DNA of 64,000 bases from Batillaria attramentaria (GCA_018292915.2 JACVVK020000005.1:5211001-5275000), one strand, 5' to 3'; counted from the first letter of the stretch, positions 45,361-63,847 are shown. Numbers and translations are program-made. Notes: generated by a model not told the origin, from the letters alone.

Positions 45361-48300
45361 TGTAGGGTTGCGTGCTGTAAAGGGAGGGTACACCATGGTT
45401 GCCTAATAAACACCCTTATGCCTTCATTCGTAAAATGACTTTTCAGGTCTGAATGTATCTCCATCTGTGGCAACAACAGTGTACGAGAACCACATTACAG
45501 GTGACACGGCATGGATGATGCGGCAGTACCTCCAGCAGACAAACGACACCAAATTCCTCACCACAGACGGTGGTTATCAAGCTCTCTCAGATATTGCAAA
45601 GTACTGGTTGTCTCGCGTCACCTTCAGCAAGACAACAAGCTTATATGAAATCAGAGGTAAACTACTATGATGTCAGCAATGATCTCAGGGAGCAAGCTTT
45701 AGGGGTATATGTATAGTGGTTAAGGTATCTGAATCGATTCTGAGCCACCCGGTTCGAATCCCTGGTGAGCAGGAATTTGGATGGATTTTTTTCCTTTCCA
45801 AATAGAGTCAAAATCACATGCAGACTCTTTTATGGTGCCTGTCCTGCCCTCGTGTACACATACACACACCAGTATCAAGTGTGCATGCTAAAACTCCCAC
45901 ACCCATCTTGTAAAGAAGAGTAGGCTGTGACTGGTGGCATGGACAACAGAAATACTGTCACACGCCAGAGTGAATAGCAGGCTGTAGTTTTGCACATAAA
46001 GTAGCGCTTAGCAGCAGCAGGCTTTCATGCTTCATCCTTCAGCCCAGCGGCGCCATGAACATTTCAAAAGAGATGGATATGTGTGCCATTTATAAATCTA
46101 CCATACCATACCATAACATACCACAGAGAGAGAGAGGGAGAGAGAGCGCTTAACTGATGACTCACCAGTAGCTAGTCCTCTGGCTGCCTTGCAGGAGGCT
46201 CACATGAAGCACATCATTGTGCCTGACTTGTATGAGTGAAAGGTTTATGTTTATTATCTGGTTGTAAGTTTGACAGCCAAGAAATTATCACCATTAGTCA
46301 AACTTCATCTACACTGTGAAAGGCCATGTACCTAAGTAGCCAGTGTAACCTTGATTTACCTGTAATCACTTGTAACATGGAATGAGTCGAACCCCTTAGT
46401 ATACCACGAGGAAAGGCCTACTCATTTTGAACAAGTGTACAGTGCATATTATGCAAGACCAAACATGAATCCAAGGTAAATAATTTCTACTGGTTTGTTG
46501 GGGATGATTGTGAGAAGGTGGGAGGGCAGTTGAAGGTGGAGTCATAACATGCATACCTTGTGCGCAATTTCAGACGTGATGGGTCCAGACGAGTGGCACT
46601 CACCAGTAAACAACTCGGCCTACACCAACGTCATAGCAGCTCAGGCTTTGTACACTGCCATCGATGCAGCGTCTCTTATCAAACAAACCCCACCCGATGA
46701 CTGGCTCAAGGTGGCGCAGAACATGTACATCCCCTTCGACAGTGAGAAGAACTTCCATCCTGAGTATGATGACTATAAGACAGGTAAACATGGAATTTTG
46801 ATAACTGATCGAGAAATAACCAAAATGTGGTGCCAGCTACTGATTGAGAAATAACCAAAATGCTGGTGCCAGCTACGGATCGAGAAATACACAAAACGCT
46901 GGTGTCAGCTACCGATCGAGAAATAACCAAAACGCTGGTGCCAGCTACCGATCGAGAAATAACCAAAACGCTTGTGCCAGCAAATGATCGAGAAATAACC
47001 AAAACGCTGGTGCCAGCTACTGATCGAGAAATAACCAAAATGCTGGTGCCAGCTACTCCATTATAGATGGCAAGATCACTGTAGTACTGAAAAAAAAAAG
47101 TTTGCAAAATGCAGCAGAGCAAATGTCTTGTTTGGTTATTTCTTACTTGCATACAGAATTTTATCACGGTATCTTAATTGCCTGCAGCCTGATCTTACAG
47201 TGCCACGTGTAAACATGGAATTCAAGTACCTGGTTCTTAAACTCCTAAGCGTTCACTCCCCTTGATGGAAGTGAAGATGTGTTCGTAAATTTTACAAGCT
47301 GTGAAAGTAGGGGTGTTGTAAACTGTGGGAAGCCTCGAAACCAATGAATGCTTAGGAGTAAAATGTATTTTCTTGCTTTCGTAAAGAATTTTAGTAAGGT
47401 ATCTGGCCTGCAACTTGGTCTTACAAAGCGACATGCAAACAGTATGTGCTTGTTTTCAGACCACATGATGCAGGTATCTGTGCAAGCCACAAAGCAAGTG
47501 ACCAAATATATCGTAGCATTTTCACCTGTGAAACTAAGATGCATAGAATCTGTGACAGTTGTGTGTTGTTGCAGGCACAAATGTAAAACAAGCCGATACA
47601 ATCATGCTAGGATTTCCCTTGGAGTGGCCCATGTCTGCTGAAGTCCGAGCCAACGATCTCAAATACTACGCTACAGTAAGTCAAGTATGATTGGTAAGTT
47701 GGGTTTAACGTCCCACGCCACAAGATGTGTCTGTTGCTGGGGAGTGATGGTGGCTATGCTAGAAGCTTACCACGGCTGAAGATAATCCAAAGCATAACAA
47801 TGATAGCAGTAACAACATTTTGCTGCAGCCTCACTGTTCTGATCAGAGTCAACAATGATGAAAGCCTTGACACGAGGTGTGCTGCAGCTGCATGGAAAAT
47901 ACTGTTTACCAAAAAGTGGTGAAATTTGGATTAAAAGTCTTCTATTTATTACTCAGGTGACACCGAGCGGGCCTGCCATGACGTGGGGAATGTTTGCTGC
48001 CAACTGGCTGCGTGTCGGGCGGAGCAACAAGGTGAAAGCTGATGCTGCGTTCTATAAGGGGACGTACAACATTCAAGATCCATTCAAAGTAAGATGATTA
48101 TTGGTGTAAATGTAGGAGAGATAGGAACAGTTATTAGCTGGAAATTCATTTTTGTTCGTCGTGCTTTGTTTTATGATCCAGAGAAAAGTCTGTCTGCCTG
48201 CCCCCACTTCTGACTGAGTACTTTAGTGTTGAACAGAGTGAGTCAAGTATGATTCCATTACTGTGGTTAGTGGGATCCAGTTGGTTTGCATAGACACAAT

Positions 48301-49220
48301 GACACATGCAAGGACGTTTGATCGCCAGTTGCAAATTGTAATTCCTTCCTTCCACTTTTTCATATTTTGAAGCAAGTACTTATTTTTTATGTTGAAAAGG
48401 TAATTCCCAACAGAGGAGACTTACGCTGGGTAATCATGCACTGTCATACACAATACCCAGCTATTACCCCCCCCACCCCCACCCCACCCCACCTCCACCC
48501 ACATCCCAAACAGGCTGGTGGTTTGTTTTTTTTTAAAGTTCAGCCCTCTGCTAATTCTGGGAGTGCAGCTGTATGTAGCACTACAATCGCTAACTTCTTT
48601 TGCTTGGGGGAGCCGGGATGGCCAAATGGTAGAGCATTGGACTTTCAATGCTCGGGTCATGAGTTCAAATCCCAGCTGGGGCCAAATATTGTGCTGGCTT
48701 TGTTTTTGTTGTTGCCCCGTCTTTGATATCACCCTTATGTGGTGGAAAAGGACATTAAACTCTCATACACCCACCCATCTTTTGCTCAGTACTGCCTCGC
48801 TTTTACAGCTGTAACCGGCCGTGTACTTGCGGTGACACTTAAACTCCCTGTTGTTCTGTTCAGGTCTGGTCAGAAAATGCAGATGGAACAGGAGCAATGA
48901 ACTTTCACACTGGAATGGGTGGATACCTCCAGTCCCTCCTGTTCGGTTATGCTGGCTTTGATTTCAACGACCAGCATCTCGGGCTCAATCCCATGCTACC
49001 ACCATCACTGACGCAGGTGTCCGTCACGGGGTTCGATTACGGCGGGGATTCACTGGATTTGTCTTACGACGCTGACCACATGAATGTGACTGTGACGAAA
49101 CATACTGGTAGACCCATGGTCCTGCAGCTGCTTGTCGATCAGACGCTTCACAATCTGGACCTTGGTGTGACCGTTACAGCGCAGTGCCAGCCCGCCTATA
49201 TCCTGCGACCCGTCACATGA
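39820..49220 (+). CDS. PGGHG: Protein-glucosylgalactosylhydroxylysine glucosidase-like GH65 enzyme, paralogue 2, 11 coding exons, 891 aa
   Basis: Tandem paralogue of the gene at 19228-31979. Exons: 39820-40487, 41289-41500, 41912-42107, 42618-42799, 43458-43681, 44750-44933, 45447-45656, 46574-46783, 47575-47675, 47957-48088 and about 48864-49220. Intron phases are the same at every junction. The N-terminus (MAAQGLVLGLVTVVLYLLVS) looks like a signal peptide or anchor. It is followed by a ~200-residue acidic region, about 100 longer than in paralogue 1, containing two 39-residue repeats around SVHD at 95 and 134. GH65 landmarks: WDQDTWMFP with D503, MGPDEW with E632, WSEN with E777, then FHTGMGGYLQSLLFGY. 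Spacings of 129 and 145 fit an intact active site of the human collagen-glucosidase type. It ends convergent with the kinase gene on the other strand. Substrate identity is inferred from family. Confidence 0.9.
40648..40943. mobile_element. CAGGG-ended MITE, copy 2, GH65-2 intron 1
   Basis: A 296 bp copy of the element at 23247-23532. TGTAGAAGTCGAGGT near the left end pairs perfectly with ACCTCGACTTCTACA near the right end. The interior (ACCCAGACTAGGACAAAAGA, GGAATGGACCTGCTTCCTGA) is nearly the same in both copies. Confidence 0.85.
41128..41183. repeat. (TG)n microsatellite, GH65-2 intron 1
   Basis: About 28 TG units upstream of exon 2. Confidence 0.95.
41779..41847. repeat. (CCCA)n(CA)n repeat, GH65-2 intron 2
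   Basis: CCCACC words followed by about 23 CA units, ending 64 bp before exon 3. Confidence 0.9.
43205..43284. repeat. (TG)n(CG)n microsatellite, GH65-2 intron 4
   Basis: A TG run passes into an alternating GCGCGCGC/GTGC stretch, an alternating purine-pyrimidine tract that could favour Z-DNA. Confidence 0.9.
43780..44417. other. Repeat-rich intron 5 of GH65-2, left part
   Basis: TAA repeats run into GGGCGCGTGTCCCCGGGGAA and CTCTAGGCACCTTACAATC, which resembles a reverse-strand SINE tail also seen at 62582-62650. An A-rich stretch follows. No coding content. Confidence 0.45.
44418..44632. mobile_element. TTAA-flanked MITE, 215 bp, GH65-2 intron 5
   Basis: Starts TTAACCCTTTCACTGC and ends GCAGTGAAAGGGTTAA, a perfect 16 bp inverted terminus including the TTAA. 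Internal termini starting CCCTTT after a TTAA target fit the piggyBac pattern. No coding capacity. Confidence 0.85.
45229..45361. repeat. Compound (TG)n(AG)n(G)n tract, GH65-2 intron 6
   Basis: About 28 TG units, then alternating AG and TG blocks, ending in a run of about 17 G. Confidence 0.92.
45709..46105 (+). mobile_element. SINE family E, full copy, GH65-2 intron 7
   Basis: Head with box-A-like TAGTGGTTAAGGTATCTGAA and box B GGTTCGAATCCCTGG. The body has GTCAAAATCACATGCAGACTC, and the end is rich in CCATA repeats. A body fragment recurs in RDH13 intron 5 (14655-14775). Confidence 0.75.
46807..47056. repeat. 36 bp minisatellite, seven units, GH65-2 intron 8
   Basis: Units containing GATCGAGAAATAACCAAAA start at 46807, 46842, 46878, 46914, 46950, 46986 and 47022 (spacing 35 then 36 throughout). 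The array begins 24 bp after the exon 8 donor. A multiple-of-three unit keeps a frame open (LVPATDREITKT repeats), but no gene evidence supports it. Confidence 0.95.
47735..47880 (+). repeat. Dispersed repeat F, GH65-2 intron 9
   Basis: AGCTTACCACGGCTGAAGAT, TAACAATGATAGCAGTAACA and AGCCTCACTGTTCTG match 12296-12412 and 49415-49530. Confidence 0.65.
48605..48777 (+). mobile_element. SINE family A with 9 bp target-site duplication, GH65-2 intron 10
   Basis: Complete copy: GGGGAGCCGGGATGGCCAAA, box B GAGTTCAAATCCCAG, TTGCCCCGTCTTTGATATCA, ending CACCCACCCA. TCTTTTGCT flanks it at 48596-48604 and 48778-48786. Confidence 0.88.
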
Positions 49221-49414
49221 TGCTTGGGTTGTTGTTGTGGTTGTTGTTGGTGGTGGTGGTGGTGGTGGTGGTGGTGGTGTTCTTGGGCTGAACACTCTCG
49301 GGATGATCCCCTTGGATGTGAGGATTATTGTTTTCAGTTGCCTCTCCATGTGGGCAGAAACACTTCATCTTCAAAGGACTTTATGTCTCTGTTGCCAAAG
49401 ACTGACAATTGTTA

Positions 49415-49530
49415 GGAACTTACCATGGCTTTAGATAATTCCCACATAACAATGGTGGCAATAACATTTCGCTGTAGCCTCACTGTTCTGGCCAGAGTCA
49501 ACGATGACAAAAGCCTTCACGCGAGGCGAG
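49415..49530 (+). repeat. Dispersed repeat F, third copy
   Basis: ACTTACCATGGCTTTAGATA, TTTCGCTGTAGCCTCACTG and CTGGCCAGAGTCAACGATGA match 12296-12412 and 47735-47880. Confidence 0.65.
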
Positions 49531-49879
49531 TGATGCTCGAGTAGTTCATGATGTGGTACGTGCCGTAGAGCTGTTTGCTGTGTTCTTTTGATAAATTACA
49601 AAAATCAAGTCAAAATGTGCGTAGTGCGGTGCTTCAAATATGTATATGCATGCATTCCCAAGTGTTAGTATGCAGCTTTTAATTATTGTTTTTTTAAAAA
49701 TGCATCATAATCTCTGAATTTGGTTGTTCTCAAGAGATTTTAGCTTGAATGAGCTAGGAATCTGATTTTAGTGCTGAAATGATTGTCAACTTGTGTGTAT
49801 TATAATTGTGTGTGTGTGTGTGTGTGTGTATTTTGCATTGTACAAAAAGCCTCTGCTGTCTAATTTACCAGTCATGGGA

Positions 49880-50039
49880 TTAACCTTTACGCATTGGGAC
49901 GCGAGCCGGCTCGCGTCACTCTCAACAGCCATAGGCACTGAGCCGCGAACCGTTTCGCGTCGCCCTAAACAGCCGGCAGCTGCATGCGCGTCAGCAGGGA
50001 AGTAGGTCACTGGCCAAGCTCGCGATGTCAAAGAGTTAA
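49880..50039. mobile_element. TTAA-flanked element, 160 bp, imperfect termini
   Basis: Starts TTAACCTTTACGCATTGG and ends GATGTCAAAGAGTTAA; the right end matches that of the palindrome at 39051-39142 (GTCAAAGAGTTAA). The interior is CG-rich (ACGCGAGCCGGCTCGCGT is itself palindromic), unlike the AT-rich surroundings. Confidence 0.6.
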
Positions 50040-50119
50040 CAAAGAACTCATGATCCTACGCTGTGATTCAGATCAAATTCAGCCGTAAAAAAATTTGATA
50101 ATGTTGAACTGGCACATTT

Positions 50120-50162
<43 letters not shown>

Positions 50163-51855
50163 CGCAAGTGTGCGTGTGTGTGTGTGTGTTACTGCTATGC
50201 AACCTTTAAGGTCATTTTCACACTATTAACCCTGGTCTTGTTTAATTAAGCAGTCTTATGCTGAAAAAGCTGTGTAGCATTGGTCTGGAATATCTGGACC
50301 TCAGCACCACCACGGTTAAAGTTCACTCAAAGGTACCCAGTAATTTGTGTACAGGAAGAACACTCAAATCATTCAACACACACACAACATGCAGAATTTA
50401 TAATTTTCACAGTTTATTATCCAGTATATGATATATAAAGGCCTCCAACTGTGTATTTACATCGTACTGTGCTTCATTCATCTTACTCACAAACAACAAA
50501 TTTCTGTAAACAATTTAACATAGAATTCATTTGAAGCGTAATACATGTACATGTAAGTAACAGTATGAAGTTGGAACCAACAGATCACAATGAGAGAAAA
50601 AAACAAAGTGGGGAGCGTTTCAACACAAACAACGCGATTCTAGCAACGGCATCAACAAGGACTGTGTGGTGCATCATAATCTCTGAAATGAGACCAGAAG
50701 TGAGGTTGAGCATGACATGATTAAGTTAGAACAGAAACGTATGATAAGAAACAGAGCTGCAACTGGAGCCAAGGGTTGTCAACCCTGATAATAATGCGAA
50801 TGGAGAGACGTAATCAGGCACAGGGGGAAACTAGTACATTTACCATCATCTGGAAATAGGCTGTAAGCGCCAGTCAAATCCCTTGTACTTAGACACTTTC
50901 AAGGGTGCGCTTTTTAGCTATCCGAGTGATACTGTACTTCTACTCACGGGTACATATCCACATACCGTGAGTAAAAAAAGTAACTGGCACTTAACTTTTT
51001 CGCAATCATACACTCAGTAGCGAGAGTTTAGGTATTTTGCCTTTGACGTCCGCCCACACAGCTCTGAGCACGGACGCTGTAACAGTATGAGCCCACGCAA
51101 TCATGCAGGAACATTTTGCGCTGAGTTCACAAAACAAGAAAATGATACTTTTTTTTTTTTTCAATGTACAACAGATTACGATCAACAACAGAAAGAGTTT
51201 TCAACTTCAAAAACCTGTCCAAATGCAAGTAAATGGTGCGCGTGTCATTTTCCAAGCAGTTCACTCGGCTACAACGTAAAAAGACATAGTAGTACCAGCT
51301 GGTGGATACGTATCAAAAGCAACTGATCTTTACAGCCCAGCTGAAGGACAAATGAACAAAGAAAACATTCTCTTTAGATACTGTATGGTGAGTGGCTAAA
51401 CAATATTTTACATATTTATACACATATAAAGTTTGCTGCATTGGCACTTACCATTAAAAAAAAAACAACAACAAAAAAACATATAGGTAGCATGAAAATA
51501 GGGGTTCCGAACTGTAATGCCATAAACCAATGAAGCCTTCGCCACAGCACAGATACTTCATCAAGGGAAAAACAACAGTTACTGAAAAAAAACAAACAAA
51601 CTATGTAGTGTAGCTGAACGGCTAACGAGCAATATCAATCAACACTTTTGCAACCTGTACCATCCGATATCAACCAGAGATCAAACTTTCAGTATCACAA
51701 TAAATGAATATGCAGAGAGGGGAAGAAACAAGCATCACAGACGATACGATGGTCAGTAGGGTTTTTTTTTTTTTTTTTTTTTCTCCAGGTGAATGAATTA
51801 TGCCCTGGTGTGAAAACAACACAGCCCTCTACTGTCACCAAGAACAAATAAGTAA

Positions 51856-52217
51856 GAGCTCATCACATACTACAGGGTTGAGTTTGCCTAGAATGTAGAC
51901 AGAACCCCTCGCTGGCCAGGCAAGCATTACGGACGGCCTGCACCTAGAAGGATCAGAAGTGGTTAACAGCCCAAGACATGTTGCACGGACAAAGCCTTGG
52001 TAATTGTTCCATTGACAACATTCAGAGCAGAGACGTGCAAAGAGCTCATCACATACTGCAGGACTGAGTTTGCCTAGACTGTAGATAGAACCCCTTGCCA
52101 GCCAGGCAAGCATTACAGATGGCCTGCACCTATGAAGAACAGCCCAAGACACATGTTGCATGAACAAAGCCTTGGTAATTGTTCCACTGACCACCTTCAG
52201 GGCAGAGACATGCAAAG
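51856..52217. repeat. Two-copy tandem duplication, ~180 bp unit
   Basis: GAGCTCATCACATACT begins at 51856 and 52042. Both units contain GAGTTTGCCTAGA, CAGGCAAGCATTAC and AAAGCCTTGGTAATTGTTCCA and end in GCAGAGACRTGCAAAG. The second is slightly shorter owing to a deletion. Confidence 0.9.
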
Positions 52218-52604
52218 AGGCAGAGGCAAATGACTGAACCTAACAGGGCGTAACAGGGTCCGTGTGAACCAAAACAACATCCGAAGATTGAGTGAGTTTT
52301 TAGAGCTTAAAGCCGCGCAAGTCACAAAGACTAATTTGCAGCTGAGTGTGCCTGCACTATGTGAAAAAAAAAAAAAAAATGTAACGCTGGACAAATGATG
52401 CAAACTGGTCTACGGAGCGGTAAAAACCTAGGACATGCAGGACATTTCAAACAAACATCCGAACAATCTTGAAGACGACACTTAGGATTACCGAGAGATG
52501 GGGTGGAGTGCGTATGGGGTTTTCCGAACGCAGACCCTACATCATCTTGAACTGAAGTGAACCGAACTATATAGAACCCTCCAAAAAGCATTTGCTTCAA
52601 CAGA

Positions 52605-52783
52605 ACAGGTGGGTAGGTGGGGTGTTTAGGTGTGTAACGTCCTTTTCCACCACCTGTGGGTGATATCAAAGACGGGACAATGAGAAAAAGGCCTGCACAA
52701 ATATTTGGCCCCAGCTGGGATTCGAACTCACGACCAGAGCATTGAGAGTCCAACGCTCTACCATTCGGCCATCCCGGCTCCCC
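52605..52783 (-). mobile_element. SINE family A, inverted copy
   Basis: On the minus strand it reads GGGGGAGCCGGGATGGCCGA, box B GAGTTCGAATCCCAGC, and the GTCTTTGATATCACCC tail ending in CCACCTACCCACC. Short CTTCAA matches flank it. Confidence 0.85.
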
Positions 52784-53433
52784 CTTCAATGCAGCGGAAA
52801 TGCATTGGAGCGTGAACTGACTAAAACTGGCATGGTGGCGACTCACCACACCAGTCTTGGCATTGCTGGTGGCTCTGGCCTCAAGTTCTGTTCTTGAGAT
52901 TTTCGAGACCGAAATAACTGGGAATGGCACTAGGCAGACACCAGAAAGGTCACCACTCAAGCGCACACAAACATATGTATAACAGCTTGTGACTAGCTCT
53001 TAATTATTTGTTCTTGATTGATACCTATGAATTGTCAGGCATACCTCCAAATTAACAACATGCATTCAGCAGGCCAAAAAAAAAAAAAAAAAAAAAAATT
53101 CCAGCCAATGGGCACCCCCAGCTCCACTACTTCTCATACAAATTCATAAAATGTATCCACGAATGTAGTCTTTCAACTGAAGACACAGAACAGAGTGGTC
53201 TGCACCCCTGAATTCACATGCTGACAGCCAGCTATAAAAACAAACAATGTGTCAGTTTTGCAAAAAATGGCTGCCTTTTTATTGTTTGCATTATATTCTG
53301 CTGTAGAAGAGCCCACTGTACGCAACCGTAACAAGAGCGAAAAACCATCCATGCAAATATTTATGTTCATTCAACACATTTTCTCCACTGATAAATAAAA
53401 ACTGTGACAGAAATATAGAAATTCTGTTGATAC

Positions 53434-53472
<39 letters not shown>

Positions 53473-54090
53473 GCACCCCTTCTTCATTATTACAGTTGAT
53501 TTTGTTGCCGTCTGCAAATGCTTTATTACTATAAACTGTATGCAAATTTATGCAAATTAGCACAAATGCAAAAGGGAGGAAGTGGTACAGTATTATGACT
53601 AAGCCATGCCCTCCATTATAAAAAAACAACAATCACCACTAATACCTGACTGACCATTTTCTATTTTTAATAGTTCTAGGAAGTGAGTTGTGCCAGAGAT
53701 ATGGTACATGCCAAGTACACCTTCAACCGAATCAGACTGATTCTCCTTGTACAAACATCTTCGAAGGGAGTTCACTGTGACCACTGCATTTGTCATTACC
53801 TCCACCCCCTCCTCCCCCCCTCTCTCCACCAAGGGTGTGTATAAAAGTGGCCAGCAAAATCAGCACAGGAAACACAATTTGAAGGTTATATTGCACACAA
53901 GATGAGTCGACATAAAAAACTCACAGCGATAGATGAAAGAAAATGAGCAGCAAGTAGGTGACAGCTACAATGAATCACGCGTACAAACATCCTGTATTCG
54001 GTGAGCCAATATGCACCAGAAGAATCCATTCACATGTGGTAACACCGTCTTAGCCTAACCAACACAGAGACCGCACAATCATACTTTCCT

Positions 54091-54372
54091 TACAGCTTCA
54101 CGCACATACTTTACTTTCCTTACAGCTTCACGCACATACTTTACTTTCCTTACAGCTTCACGCACATACTTTACTTTCCTTACAGCTTCACGCACATACT
54201 TTACTTTCCTTACAGCTTCACGCACATACTTTACTTTCCTTACAGCTTCACGCACATACTTTACTTTCCTTACAGCTTCACGCACATACTTTACTTTCCT
54301 TACAGCTTCACGCACATACTTTACTTTCCTTACAGCTTCACGCACATACTTTACTTTCCTTACAGCTTCACG
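54091..54372. repeat. 30 bp satellite array, nine identical units plus a partial
   Basis: Unit TACAGCTTCACGCACATACT plus TTACTTTCCT repeats from 54091 to 54360 with no visible differences, then a 12 bp partial. A divergent partial precedes it. The homogeneity indicates very recent expansion or assembly-level uncertainty in copy number. Confidence 0.97.
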
Positions 54373-57335
54373 TCTTTTACAGGGTATAGTACTCTAAAAT
54401 GTTTCTATGTCAGTAGCAGCAACGTAAGAACATATCACTGCACATAAGAACCTAACAATGTTTCACAGATGCACATAAAAAGATCAGCCCCCCCCCCACC
54501 CCCCAAAAAAAGCAACAAACAAAAAAACAAAACAAAAAAGCCCCCCCCCCCCCCCCCCCAAAACAACAACAACAAAAAAACCCAAAACAAAACAAAAAAC
54601 CCAACAAAAACAAAAAAAACAGCCCATGCTTCCTGACAGCTTTCCGTGCTTTAAAACAAAAAGAAGAAAATGCCATTTACAAGATTCAGAATGACCGTTG
54701 CTTGGCATGGAAGCAACCCCCATCTATGTCCCCTTTCGCACAAATGTGCCGACAGTCGATGGAGCAGAAAATTCAGGTACAGCTAACCAACCATTGAGGA
54801 TCCTAAATGCATAATAAATAATTTCTGGTACTGTATATATAAATGATTTGGGTGACTAACATCACAGGGTTGACAGACAGACAGGAAAGACTTTGGGATA
54901 TTATAATCCATACAATACAAGTACGCATCTTCTGTTCCTAATCCATGTTATGAATTGGGTATCTACCTAATGTCACTTCTACATGTGATGCATTCTACCG
55001 ACTCGATAGCATCTCTACAAGCATAAAAACACGTACATGGAAACTGTGTACAAAGGAAAGATTAAAGCAAGCAAAGATAGGAAACAGAACATTATCACAC
55101 AGGAGAGCTTCAAACAAGAAAGAAAAAAGCTATAAAACCTCCTAGCAAATTTCAAAATCTGGACCCCAAAATTGGAACAAATTTCAAAAGATTCTGGTTT
55201 TAGTTTTGGATGATTGCCATGAGTTTGCAGACGTCAGGCAGTCCTAAACCAACGAAGGAAACATTTTATCACCTAAACTGCCCTCATTTTTCCATCATAG
55301 GAGGATACGGACTATAACCAGCTCAGCAAAAACAATCTCGAGCCGTAAGACAACAAATTTAAACATAAAACCGTACATGTATGACTAGTGTGCAAAATGG
55401 AATGGAATCAGTTTAAAAAAAACAAAAAAAACAAACCCAGGTCAAGTCCATTACAACAAGCTTTAGTACACAACAGGAGTTGATTCATATGTGGTTAGCT
55501 TAACCTTCTACTGAACTCGAGTACAGAGAACACCAGAATTCACCCACATGTTTCTTATGGTCCCAGTTTGCGGACCGCAAAGACTAGGTTATACAATGAA
55601 CATGACCTATACGAGACCCCAAGCACACCCATTTAAACAATCTCTCCTTCCTTCAACACTTTATCACATTCTAATCGTGCACTCAAGAAATCTTCAGGAA
55701 AGATATGTAACCGTTCAGACAAGATGCTTCATTTTGTCCTGCCCATTTCCGTTAGAACCAAATACATGTCATATTATGTTTTCCAGATTCTAAAAGCTGC
55801 CAGAATCCACCAGGAACAACTGCGTGTCATGTTTTCTGCAGTTTCTTTAAGACGTGCAACAAAGCAGAGAGCAAAATACGAGCAACATGACCGCTCTTAT
55901 AAAGTTAAATAAAGATTCAATTTGGCATAAGCGTTCGATTACAGAAAACTCCCATTTGTAAATTTAATATGAAGGCTAAAAGAAATATTTCTCTTAAAGC
56001 CTACCATTATACTGTAACAGGCAATGGGAAACATTACTTTTGCCTATGCCAGGCTTTGAGTCAGAAAAAGCAAAATTATGCAATGAGGTATGCAGAAAAA
56101 AGAAACTTGGATACTTCACTACTGGCTCTGTAGTCAACTGTGGTTGCACAGAAATCTGACAGGTTCAGGACATGTGAACCACGCCCCTGTGTTTGAGCAA
56201 ATAACCTAACAAAAATGACCTGCATACAATCTGATTTTCGCAAGCTCGAAAAGCACCATGACAGAACTGGAAAAAAGGTCAGGATCACAACCACACACGT
56301 CTGTCAGATGAACTAAAGCTACAAAAACTGATGTGCAAGATATGTGTGTTTTGTACAAGTTTAGTTTTTTACACACTCTCTCTCTTCCTATGGATGATGC
56401 ACACCTTACCAAGCAGGTCCTTCCAGACCACCATCTGTACAGAATGGAATGTTCAGTACTCCGGCACAGTATGGCTGATATTTCCATTTTGTTTGCTGCG
56501 GAGGCTTGGCAGCTAAACTCTATACCACTCTACAGTCGTCTGCTTCCCTTCTATTTCTCACACTTCGTGTCTGGACTCAATGATCACAATACACTGTAAT
56601 AAAGCCACTAAGCCTTTGGCTTAAATCATAACAAAACACCTTGAACTGGTGTGACACCGCTCTAACCAATTACATTACAGATAAACATCCACCCCATGAT
56701 CAGGAAAAACTTACTCATCAGCAACAGCTGCACTGTTTAAAATTTAAGTACCTGCCATAGAAGTAATACGGAATAAAAAGGAGGACAACCCCCCAAAAAA
56801 AAAAAAAAAAAAAAAGATAAAACAAGCCTAGGATGCTGAAGCTATTACTGAACAAAAGCATGATTTACAATAAGTTTTTGGCCTAAAAATTTCACAAGCT
56901 CTTGTGATCACTGCCATTCACATCTTGGTGAGAGAAAAAAAAAAAAGTAAATAAAAACCAAACTGTCAGAAGAGGTGAGAGCTAGCACTTCACACCAGCC
57001 ATTTCATATCACACTTGCTGCAACAGATTCATCCGCTCACAGATCAAAAATAGTTCCCAGCATCACTCGGGTAGAGGACACTCGGGCGAAGCTGCTCGAC
57101 GGAGCACTACCGGTATCGAGGCACACCCGCAGGCTGATGCAGATTCCTGAGTCGCCTGTCCATAGACTATAAAGCTACACACAACACTTCACTCATCCCT
57201 TGTCCTCAGGTTCAATCTAGATCTACGTCCAATCGCTCGCGCACACACATACACCATGCTGCTCTTCTCAGAAATTCCCTGTGACTTCCGCTAATGTAGA
57301 CCTAGTACTCCAGGCTAACACAGTCTGGCAATGAA

Positions 57336-63847
<6,512 letters not shown>

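Larger units (their letters stand above)
49221..50400. other. Convergent gap between GH65-2 and the kinase gene
   Basis: Holds the GH65-2 3'UTR, whose end cannot be placed because no canonical AATAAA was found close by. Also (GGT)n at 49249-49278, repeat F at 49415-49530, (TG)n at 49807-49829 and 50127-50189, and a TTAA-flanked element at 49880-50039. Confidence 0.5.
50401..57335 (-). other. Probable long 3'UTR of the kinase gene plus intergenic sequence
   Basis: No coding exon is recognised on either strand. AATAAA hexamers on the minus strand occur at 50413-50418 and 53278-53283, among others, so the transcript end could lie anywhere from just left of 57336 to about 50410. Contents: a two-unit duplication (51856-52217), SINE A (52605-52783), poly(A/T) runs, a 30 bp array (54091-54372), and a C-run/A-rich stretch (54487-54630). 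Confidence 0.4.

Noticed and set aside
46860..47066. Protein made of LVPATDREITKT repeats
   Set aside because: The frame exists only because the minisatellite unit is 36 bp; it lies in an intron with no start context or conservation.
54091..54372. CRISPR-like array
   Set aside because: Units are contiguous 30 bp repeats without spacers, in an animal genome; a satellite array.
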